From Lunularia cruciata (lineage: Eukaryota; Streptophyta; Marchantiopsida; Lunulariales; Lunulariaceae): a stretch of 64,000 bases of DNA. This document shows positions 56,064 through 64,000 of the stretch, in pieces. The stretch is from contig OX419757.1 of assembly GCA_948567375.1 (NCBI GenBank), positions 40,486,001 through 40,550,000 on the forward strand, written 5' to 3'. Under the pieces are notes generated by a model that saw nothing but the letters and a program-made list of their open reading frames with translations, did no database searches and was not told the origin of the DNA. Made by a program: the position numbers and the translations under genes. Every line of letters starts with the position of its first letter. Position 1 is the stretch's first letter.

Positions 56064-58433
56064 AGCTCTCACCACTGAGCTATCAGTCGGATGACCAGGC
56101 TGAACCTGGACAACAAGCTCTCCACGTGTGATGTACTGTGTTGAACCACCACCAAGAGATGTCTGGATCTGAAATGGACACCTCTCCACATCGGTCTTTC
56201 GTAACTCCAGACCAACAACTGCAGCCTTCCCCAACATAAGGGGCTGCGCACCAGAGTCTAACAAGACTCTCTGTGGTGTATAGACCTTCCCTGAAGGTCC
56301 CACTAAACGAAAGATCCCCCTCTGGTTATCCAATAGGACAACACCAGGTGTAAACCGCGCTCTCTCAAAGGCCGGTCTAGCTAGCAACTCCTCCAGTCTA
56401 GCCGCTGCTGCCTGCCATAAACCACTGGTCGCTGAACGGATCCCATGCTCCTCAACCAAGTCAGATCCACTACCAACCACCTCTGCTCTAGTAGTAGGAA
56501 CTGCACCATCCCTACTCTCACACAACGTGGCAGCCAACCGGAACACTGGGGCTGGGTCAACTCCCAATGTAAACATGTCACTGGCTGAAAATAAAGGATG
56601 CCGCATAATCAGCTGAGCCGCCCCCAACATCATGCTAGACTCAGTCTGTGTAGTAGCAGGTGGCTGACTAGCAGGTACTCCATCACCACCTACCACACCT
56701 GCACTGGGACGTCTAGGAACCATGGATGTCGTCTGCAATGCCTCAGATAGCGTGAAAGACTGGGGAAGTTTGACCTGTCTCCCAACCTCTCCTCTCTGTG
56801 GGTCCAACTCCACTGATGCTCCTCTAGGCTCTGGAGCACGTACTGCACTCCTAGTCACTGCTGCAGATGCATCCACCTGTGCTGCTCCGCACATGAAGTC
56901 CAAAGCATCTCTATCACCAGCATATGAGGTGGAAGCCTCAGCACCCGAATCTGATCTCCTCTGAGCAATAGCCATACTAGCCAATCTCTGCTCCAACTGC
57001 TCAATCCGAGTAGCCATAGCTGTGTCAGAAGTAAGGGCAGGTACTGTACCCCTACTAGGTGTAGATCCTCTACCACCACCTCTACCACCTCGTCCTCCAT
57101 GAACTGGAGCTCCTCTATTACCTGCCATAGCAGCCCTACCACTCCGTAACTCCGGGTGTAGGTCAAAACACCGGTCATTAGTGTGACCAAATCTGTGGCA
57201 ATGCTCACACTGCCTCTGTGCTGGCTGTGATGCACCAGAGGTATCAGGTCCGCTGCCCTGAGTACACTCTCTCCTATGGTGAGGTCCACCACAAGTCCAA
57301 CAAGCAACACCACCACTCACTGGCTGCTGTTGACCCGAAAATGAGGGTAAGGGTCTAATTCCACTAGGCCCTCCACTCGCTCCATAGGATCTGGGCTGTC
57401 CACCCTGTCCTCGAAAACCAACTGGGCGTGGTGCACTCTGATGCACTCTAGAAGAAGTCACAACCGTGGATGAGGTCTCCCTACCAAATCCAGATGTCAC
57501 CACTCTCTCCTCCACCATGTTGAGCTCAATACGCTCAGCCAAACCAAAGACTACTGCCAAAGTGGGCGAAGTAGCCTGCAACAACGTAGCATCACGAACT
57601 CTACGTTGCAACTCCCTGTCCAGTATCCCATACCAAAACTGGACTGCCTGGGCCTCAGTAACTCCCTGAGTGAAACTGATCAGCCGCCTCATGCGAGTGT
57701 ATGCCTCGCATAGGCTCTCTCCAGCCTTCTGCTGGAACTCCTGCAAGCTCCTCAACTTGTCAGTCCGCACTCCCTGGTAGTTCTGCCTCAAACATAGGAA
57801 GAACTCAACCATGGGGTTAAACCCCGGTACCACACCACCCCCTGCAGCGGTACCTCCACTCGTAGTGGCACTATCTCCAGCTAGTGCACCTCCACTAGCT
57901 CCACCAACACTACTCGAGCTAGAACTCGTGGGTACAGCCGATCTACTCCTGGCCACCGAGCCTGAAGTGATGGAGACATAGTGTGGAGACCAATACTGTC
58001 TCCATAACTCAATCTCCTCCAAATGAGCTCTCCTGAACTCATGGTAATCATCCATCGGTGGACCCTCCAAGTGCTGAAACAACCCCTTCCATGCCATGAA
58101 GGGTGTGAACAAAGTCGGGTTCCGCATCTGCTGCAGATCACACCAACTATCAAACTCCTGGATGAAATCATCCAACTCAATAGTACCCACTGTACCAGAG
58201 TAACGCCTAGGGCCTTTGGAGGCCCCATAACTCTCGTCCATGTCCCACAACAACGGTGCGGACACACCAAGTGCACTCTCAACTGAATCAGCTCCTGTGT
58301 CGAACTCCAACTCAGAGTCAATCTCCTCCCTCACTGGGACCTGAGATACAGGCTGATACCGAGCACCACTCCAAGTAAACCCACTGCGTACTGCAGGGCT
58401 AACTCCTCTGGAATCTCCAAAGAACTCCGTCAT
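56061..58433 (-). CDS. Gag with two zinc knuckles and protease N-terminal half (element C)
   Basis: Open from 58535. I prefer the ATG at 58433 (MTEFFGDSRG) because the 34 codons before it look like leader. Gag core: WDMDESYGASKGPRRYSG, ELDDFIQEFDSWCDLQQM, WKGLFQHLEGPPMDDYHEFRRAHLEE, VEFFLCLRQNYQGVRTDKLRSLQEFQQK. Then come a Ser/Gly-rich stretch and two CCHC-type knuckles: CWTCGGPHHRREC (one residue shorter than canonical) and CEHCHRFGHTNDRC. The C-terminal part reaches the protease active site VLLDSGAQPL. Gag packages element RNA and the protease matures the polyprotein. The frame ends at TAG 56061-56063, which is shared with copies B and D. Confidence 0.9.
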   Translation of the reverse strand: MTEFFGDSRGVSPAVRSGFTWSGARYQPVSQVPVREEIDSELEFDTGADSVESALGVSAPLLWDMDESYGASKGPRRYSGTVGTIELDDFIQEFDSWCDLQQMRNPTLFTPFMAWKGLFQHLEGPPMDDYHEFRRAHLEEIELWRQYWSPHYVSITSGSVARSRSAVPTSSSSSSVGGASGGALAGDSATTSGGTAAGGGVVPGFNPMVEFFLCLRQNYQGVRTDKLRSLQEFQQKAGESLCEAYTRMRRLISFTQGVTEAQAVQFWYGILDRELQRRVRDATLLQATSPTLAVVFGLAERIELNMVEERVVTSGFGRETSSTVVTSSRVHQSAPRPVGFRGQGGQPRSYGASGGPSGIRPLPSFSGQQQPVSGGVACWTCGGPHHRRECTQGSGPDTSGASQPAQRQCEHCHRFGHTNDRCFDLHPELRSGRAAMAGNRGAPVHGGRGGRGGGRGSTPSRGTVPALTSDTAMATRIEQLEQRLASMAIAQRRSDSGAEASTSYAGDRDALDFMCGAAQVDASAAVTRSAVRAPEPRGASVELDPQRGEVGRQVKLPQSFTLSEALQTTSMVPRRPSAGVVGGDGVPASQPPATTQTESSMMLGAAQLIMRHPLFSASDMFTLGVDPAPVFRLAATLCESRDGAVPTTRAEVVGSGSDLVEEHGIRSATSGLWQAAAARLEELLARPAFERARFTPGVVLLDNQRGIFRLVGPSGKVYTPQRVLLDSGAQPLMLGKAAVVGLELRKTDVERCPFQIQTSLGGGSTQYITRGELVVQVQPGHPTDSSVVRA

Positions 58434-59794
58434 GACCACGTAACTGCAACAGCAAACCCGAACCACCAACTGCAACCGCAAGTCGCAACCGCAAGTATCC
58501 CACCAAGTGCCAATACCACCGCGTGCCAACACCAACTAAAACACCACCCACTAATGTAACTCTAACCGAGGTAACTACACTAGGGGAAGGGCAACCTGTA
58601 ACCTGCCATCATAACACGCACTCTCACGGTCTGCAGGTCATCACTTCCTGCCTCACCGGAGAGAAACAAAGGTAGTCTAACTGGTCATCACTCCAGCCTC
58701 ACCACCGAGAGCACACCAGAGCACCAACGCTCAAAAGTCAAGGCACCTCACACAAACGTGGTGCACAAACAGGAAGCAGAGAATGGAGGGGATCCAATCA
58801 CAAGAAATCTAAATGAAAACCCTCCATCTCATAACACAACACGGGACTGACTCTGCCACCATTTGGCATTTGACATAAGAGTAGTTCGTATCTAAGTCCT
58901 AAGCTACTAGGATCACCAAGAATGGGATCAAACTGCCTCTCCTAGCCAAAGCTACATGTGTATAGATAACAGTGGCACAGTCACTATGACAACAAGTGAG
59001 GGTGGACCAGTTGGCTAGGGCACCAGTCTAGGAACAAGAGATCTAGAGGTCAAACCCTGTTGCGCACAATCTAGCAAGAATGGCAAATTTTGCCAACCAA
59101 TGACCAAGATCTACACTAAACTAGCTAGCCTCACGCCAGCAAGCTGGCTTGCTGGCCCTTCTAGGCCTTCGTAGCCTCTCATAGCCCACAGCCCTATGCC
59201 TCGAAGCCTCGAAGCCTCGAAATGCCGAAATTCAGCCAAATGAGGCCTTTCTTGTTGCCACTTCGAACCTCCTCCAAAATTGGCAAAACTTCTCCAAATC
59301 TGCGAAACTCCTCCAAACTAGCGAAACTTCTCCAAATTTGGCCAAACAGTGAAACTCCTCCGATTCTGGCCCAAAATCTGACGTAAATCTGACGTAAACC
59401 CTAAAGATGGATGTCCGCCAAATCCCCCGCTAACTTTCCACTCGAGCCAAATTGACAAAACGGGTTTTTCCAAATCACAATTTCATGAGAAGAGCTTTCC
59501 AACTCCACCTTCAATTTCACTTTCTGAGCCCAACTCGCAGCAAATTGGTCCTGCCTTCACCTCTTGAGCTCAAAATCACAACACTGCTCAAAAATTGCTC
59601 CTTCTTTGCTCAAAATTTGGCCAGCGCTTCCGCACATCGTCCGCCTAACTGCCAAATTTGCATCAACTACACGAGCTTCTGCACACTAGGGAAACATAGA
59701 ACCTGAATCGAGCTACCACGATCCACCGAGCTTGGAGATACCACCAACACTCAACGTTCCTGCACCCGATTTCCCCCTGACTTCACTTCTCTGA
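58434..59794 (-). other. 5' leader (or outer LTR part) of element C
   Basis: Non-coding, 1.36 kb between the 451-bp terminal repeat and gag. It holds a run of short repeats at 59250-59350 (CTCCAAATCTGCGAAAC and variants). At 58847-58861 the minus strand reads TGGTGGCAGAGTCAG, primer-site-like, two bases after ATGCCA. That arrangement would put the LTR end at 58864 and make the LTR about 1.38 kb. I cannot decide between the two models. Confidence 0.6.
58847..58861 (-). promoter_or_regulatory. Possible primer-binding site of element C
   Basis: TGGTGGCAGAGTCAG on the minus strand starts with TGG, as required for pairing to a tRNA CCA end, and lies next to a CA terminus. I cannot name the tRNA. 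B has a degraded version near 16205. Confidence 0.45.
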
Positions 59795-60245
59795 TGTAAT
59801 CAGATTGCTTAACATTCTCAACTCAACTCAACTCAAATCAGTACTTGATCTGTCACTCTATAAACTGCCAACAACTGGGCACTGATTACAGTCAAGCCAC
59901 ACCCACTCAAGCATAGAGAATCCAGGTGACGCTCGCCGGCCTCTGTCCACCATAGCCAAGAACTCGAAGGCTCAACATCAGAGAAGTGAGCTCTCTGGAG
60001 CTCACTTCGAAACTATACCCCCTGGACTCGAGCTAGCCCTGAAACCCTAACGGTCCCGCTGACGGCACACTCGACGGTGCAAACGGTGCAAAGTGACAGT
60101 GGGCCCCACCGTGAAGTCAGTACCCCGAACACAAAATCTAACCGTCGGAAAGTAGTCCCTGAGAAACAGCTAGAATAACTCTAACTACCATCACTGGAAC
60201 TCCAGTGTCCGAGCATCTAGATGCGGAACTACAAATGGCGTGACA
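59795..60245 (-). repeat. Terminal repeat of C, 5' copy
   Basis: 451 bp. The minus strand runs TGTCACGCCATTTG...CTGATTACA (TG...CA ends), nearly identical to 50424-50871. Its outer edge at 60245 abuts element D pol sequence, which marks the insertion point. Confidence 0.88.
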
Positions 60246-60634
60246 CCTCAATCCCTTGATTTTATCTAGATGACTTTGTATATCTACAATAGACAACACC
60301 GACAACACTTGATGTTTCTATGGGCCACACTATCTTGAGAGTGCATGAGGTTTTGCCATCTAGAGTCCTTGTGTTGGAAGGAAGTGATGGTGTTTTTTGC
60401 AAGGATCATGTGCGCAATTTTGCGTTATGCCACCTCCCAAAGATTAATGATACTATGGACCCAAGCTTAGCACTTGTACGTGTAGGCTTGTGGTGTATGT
60501 TATATGGCTCTTTTGGTGGAGCTACTACTATGTTAGTGTGTAATAGCTGTTCAAGAGGATTTCATATGGCATGTGTAACTCCTCCTCTCATGGTGGCTCC
60601 TCAAGGAAAATGGTTATATCCTAAATATACTTGA
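60246..60634 (+). pseudogene. Element D: integrase end and PHD finger, decayed
   Basis: D resumes here after the C insertion. DFVYLQ, then TAG (60290-60292), then the frame 60320-60634 with HTILRVHEVLPSRVLVLEG, CKDHVRNFALCHLP, and a PHD finger in which several ligands are lost (CMLY, LYPKYT). Sequence order and length match 51148-51540 of C. Confidence 0.85.
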
Positions 60635-60783
60635 CTTATTGCTAGTTCATCCTTTGTATGGTATAGATTGCAAACAAGCAACTAACGATGGGGCTTGATA
60701 GCACTCGGCCTACTGATTGTTTGCCCACCATAAGGTATACCATATACTTGGAGTAGATGGCTATCTAGAGTTAGAAGGACCTA

Positions 60784-61447
60784 CCCACCAGCTAGGGAGG
60801 GAATTGTGACACTTGAAAGTCTATGTATGACTTATGTGTGAGTTGTGCTTCTATAGTGTGTGATGTTGACAATGATGTATGTTGTGTAGTGATGTATATA
60901 CGCATGACAAGTATCATGCCATTTGTTGCATTGCACCTAGGTTGCTCAAACTTTGGAGTAGTAGTGTTGGTAGTCAAGAGTATTTTGGTAGTTACTCATA
61001 GACTGCTTGTTGACGGTCAAATTTTGTGTTTGGGGGTACTGACCACATGGTAGTGCACACTGTCACTTAGCACCATTCACACCGTCAGATTTGCCATCAG
61101 CAAGACCACTAGGGTTGGAGATCAGGAAGTGTACTTCCAAAGTGTAGCTCCAAAGAGCTCAGTTTTTTGATGTTGAGCCTTTGAGTTCTTGGCTATGGTT
61201 GATAGAGGCCAATGAGCATCACCTAGATTCTCTTAGCTAGAGTGCGTGTGGCTTGACTATAATTAGTGCTATAATTAAAATTGGTAGATTATGGAGTAAC
61301 AGATCAAATATTAATCTGATTGACTGTGATTTGAGTTGTATAAATAAACTAATTAGTGTGGCACTTGAGGATCCATGTATGAATTATGTGTGAGTTGTGC
61401 TTCTATAATGTGTGATGTATGTTATGTAGTGATGTATATACGCATGA
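60784..61447 (+). repeat. 3' end of element D: X, terminal repeat, X
   Basis: 60784-60907 is segment X. 60912-61355 is the decayed terminal repeat (TATCATGCCATTTG...). 61356-61447 is a second copy of X, after which homology stops. The order is the same as at the 3' end of C (50980 back to 50333). Confidence 0.75.
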
Positions 61448-62300
61448 TATATCCTTCACCATCAACATATTAGATATTTTTGTTTGGATTGTTCATGGGT
61501 AGGGATTAGCGCGGCACAACATAGAGGGAGATCCTATTCTTTGCTTACCTAGGTGATGGCTACTTCTATTCCTACCTCCCCCCTAGACCCCATCCATACC
61601 TAATAGTATCTCAACATGCTCTCTCTACGCATACTCATGGTTACAATCTTTGGACCCTATATAGGCATTCGGATCAAGTTTCTTGTGACCATAGATTTAT
61701 ACCAAGATCCTTATGCCTTTACATCTTCTCATTGGATCCACACTCTCCCTTTTATTACATGTTATTTTAGCTAATAACCACATGAGAGATGTCTCCACCA
61801 GGATGTTATTAGCATTTTTCCATAATGTACATTACTCCTTCTAACCCATGAAGGTGCTTCAAGTCATTGAAAGACTATCTCTAGGATTCATTGCTTCTTG
61901 AGAGTAGATTGGGCAGCCCTCTAGAAAGAGTACTTCATTAGGACCCATGCCATAGCCAAGCAGATTGCAGAGTTTCTACAGCCTTATGCCCTACTTACAA
62001 AGCATCATTGTCTCAGTTGATCCTTGATATTAGTTCAAGTAGGGGAGTACAAAGAGGGTAGCCCAAGAGCTCTTACCCCTAGGCTATTTTTCTTCTCCTT
62101 TGATATTGTATCAAAATTATAAACCTTACATCCTCCCACCACCAAGTGCCTTCCTTTATTCCTCCATGATTATCAACTAGATGAGAAGTTATTATTGATA
62201 GAGTTCAACTTTACCCATGCTCTACTTCACTCACTATTTTTCTCAAGGGTGAGCTATCAAGGCTAGTTTTTGAGCACCTACAAGATTACTGCTTCTCAAA
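61448..62300. other. Region before the plus-strand LINE remnant
   Basis: No open frame of note. It may hold the decayed N-terminal part of the non-LTR element that is recognisable from 62360. No other feature is seen. Confidence 0.4.
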
Positions 62301-63530
62301 TACTCTAGATTTGGGCTTTCTCATTTTCTCTACTTTCTATTAGCGCATTGCCTCTAGTCACATGCTCCCTAGAGCAACTCATTTGTTTGGAGCTTCTTGT
62401 CTCCTTGCTCTTGCAAAGGAGACCTTAAGGTGCATCCTATTTCCATTCAAGATGTGTATTTGTATTTGGTTTCTTACTTTATTTGTTATAGATGTGGTAG
62501 TCTTTTTCTTCCTTCTTGTCTACACATCAATTTGCTATAGCTACTCCAAACAGATATTAGACGGTTATTACATGTATTCAAGCATCGTTGGACATTCATC
62601 CAAACTAGGTGTGGTCCAAGTTGATGTCTCCAATGCCATTAGTACCATCTCTCATCTTGGATTGTTTTGTGCTCTTTGCTCAATTGGAGATCAATTTCCC
62701 TCCTTGATCCTATTTGTCCATACTTTCTATAGTATTGAGACACCTCTATTTAACATCCATAGTGTGGCTACAAGAGAGTTCTTGCAATTTCCATCAGCCA
62801 AGGGTACATGGAAAGGGATCCTTTGGAGGCTCCTCTTTGCCATAGTGTATTCCATGGCTTTACAACAAGTTGTTGTTGCAACTTTTCTATCTTCTCTTTT
62901 CCCATCCATCAAAGATGATACTCATATTGTAGGCCCTTTGGATGATGTAATTAGAGCAATGTTTGCTTTCATAGTCAACTTGGAAGCCTTGGATTTATGA
63001 GTCCCAACTTGTAAATACGAGGCTTAAAGCACACACATGGTCCTTACTCATGAGGATTCTAGTTCCTTGAAGGTGGTTGAAGAGTTTTGGACTTTCCTTT
63101 GAGATAGGAAAACTTTTGTAGTTTATTCATATTGGACACCTTAGTACATGCCGCTACCCAAGCTCACCTTCTCCTCTAGGTTGGAATACCAAAGTACCTT
63201 ACTCTATTCTTACACAGTGTTACCTCCCTATAGCTCATATTTGGCAATAAACTTTCCCACCTACAAAGGCATTGTTGCCAATTTATGAATGTTTGACATG
63301 ACTTTCCGCCATACTTTCTCCATTCTATTAGGGCTCCCACATCTATCAAATGAGTGGTGTGGATTTGTGATAGTTCTCCTTATAGTCATGGGCAGATGCA
63401 GCCTTATAGGGCAAGATGCAATAATACTAGCAACATATATCAAAGCATGGGCTCTTGTGATTCCATATTTAGCATATAAATTCTTATATCAAGGTCTTTT
63501 TTTTTTTTGGGACCTAATATGATAGTGGAT
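62300..63530 (+). pseudogene. Non-LTR (LINE-type) reverse transcriptase remnant, plus strand
   Basis: The 212-codon frame 62362-63000 contains HLFGASCLLALAKET, VVQVDVSNAISTISHLGLF (the DVxNA first catalytic region), FPSLILFVHTFY, FPSAKGTWKGI (where QGDPL-like GTRQGD is usual), and FPSIKDDTHIVGPLDD (the DD box). The C-terminal part continues in broken frames, including 63289-63522 (FDMTFRHTFSILLGLPH). It is the same family as 37500-39380. No LTRs are present. It is non-functional. Confidence 0.78.
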
Positions 63531-64000
63531 TCAAGTAGTTGTACCTTCCAAGCACACTTCAATTGGATCATGTCTTATTGCTAAGGCCTACAAGCATATC
63601 ACTCCTTGAGTTCATTGAATTTGTATCCTTATACTCTATGAAGTGAGCTCAATCCTTACTCTTATACTCTATCCTTATCCTTATGTGGATCTTAGTGAAT
63701 ATATGCACAATTACACTTACTAGCATCCTCATTAATGTGGATCTACTTGAAAGAGCTAGGATTCTCTTTTATGGTGAAGAAGGCTATAGAGCTTTGCTCC
63801 ATGCTTCTTCCTTGATGGACTACTTTTGTTCTATTTTTGGGAAGCTTACTATATCACTACAAATGCGGTTGTGTCTCCCACATCTAGCTCTTATAGGGCT
63901 TTCAGACCAATGTGAAATGTAGTTCCCCATATCACATACAAGGGATACAATTTTTATGATGTGCAATAGTAGAAGAGCCCAATAGAATCCATGATGTAGT
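63531..64000. other. Right edge, unassigned
   Basis: Probably more decayed LINE 3' sequence. The frame 63683-63922 has no recognisable motif. Nothing else is seen. Confidence 0.35.

Larger units (their letters stand above)
50333..60245 (-). mobile_element. Element C: Ty3-type retrotransposon encoding a DNA methyltransferase and PHD finger
   Basis: A nearly intact minus-strand element of about 9.9 kb. Order on the minus strand: terminal repeat (60245-59795), leader, a possible primer site at 58847-58861, gag (from ATG 58433), zinc knuckles, protease, methyltransferase, RT, RNase H, integrase, PHD finger (to 51148), short 3' region, terminal repeat (50871-50424). The whole coding part would be one frame of about 2,400 codons but for TAG at 56061, one lost base near 55715, TAG at 54262 and TAG at 51493. 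It is inserted in relative D: the base after 60245 resumes D pol on the plus strand. The left boundary is hidden by the gap. Confidence 0.92.

Noticed and set aside
56855-58321. Alternative-frame ORFs of 146-153 codons within gag of C
   Set aside because: They overlap the gag frame that carries the zinc knuckles and have no motif of their own.
1-64000. CRISPR arrays, bacterial operons, tRNA or rRNA genes
   Set aside because: No regularly spaced repeats, no Shine-Dalgarno-led gene clusters and no cloverleaf-like or rRNA sequence were recognised; the content is plant nuclear DNA.

Overview
This window is nuclear DNA of a green plant (streptophyte). The evidence is plant-type Ty1/copia and Ty3/gypsy retrotransposons, one with an initiator-tRNA-Met primer site and a chromodomain, and a spliced host gene with short introns. 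I cannot name the species. The density of old, nested elements suggests a large, repeat-rich genome. A retroelement that carries a DNA methyltransferase has, as I recall, been reported in charophyte algae, so an alga of that grade or an early-diverging land plant would fit. There are no bacterial features.

Left block (1-17774). An old minus-strand Ty3-type element (B, about 4373-17774) encodes Gag, protease, a C5-cytosine methyltransferase-like domain and reverse transcriptase. It has been broken by later insertions. These are a chromovirus (E, 9925-15384, with two LTRs, an iMet primer site and a near-perfect 5-bp target duplication), two solo-LTR-like elements of about 730 bp (6234-6976 and 7911-8635), and a second chromovirus (A, 1-4372) that runs off the left edge and itself holds another solo LTR.

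Centre (17775-43905). This part is mostly low-copy DNA. It holds a 5'-truncated copia element (23787-26740), a 102-bp exact tandem duplication at its broken edge, a TA/GA microsatellite and several foldbacks. It also holds the one clear host gene (32861 to about 36280, minus), a multi-exon, cysteine-rich, single-pass membrane protein whose CRD resembles Mid1/NALF (FAM155) and folate-receptor-like proteins. A degraded non-LTR retrotransposon follows at 37500-39380.

Right block (43906-64000). A plus-strand copy of the methyltransferase element (D, 45224-50132 and 60246-61447) was entered by a chromovirus remnant (F) and then by a younger, opposite-strand copy of its own family (C, 50333-60245). 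C is nearly intact. It once encoded a single polyprotein of about 2,400 residues: Gag, zinc knuckles, protease, cytosine-5 DNA methyltransferase, reverse transcriptase, RNase H, integrase and a PHD finger. It is now broken by three amber codons and one frameshift. A 200-base assembly gap lies at the C/D boundary. A second degraded non-LTR element (plus strand) fills the right edge.

The most interesting content is the retrotransposon family that pairs a DNA methyltransferase with a histone-reading PHD finger. Its copies show the CAG-to-TAG decay expected from CHG cytosine methylation, and an amber codon inside the protease is shared by all three copies. The Mid1/NALF-like gene is the second point of interest.
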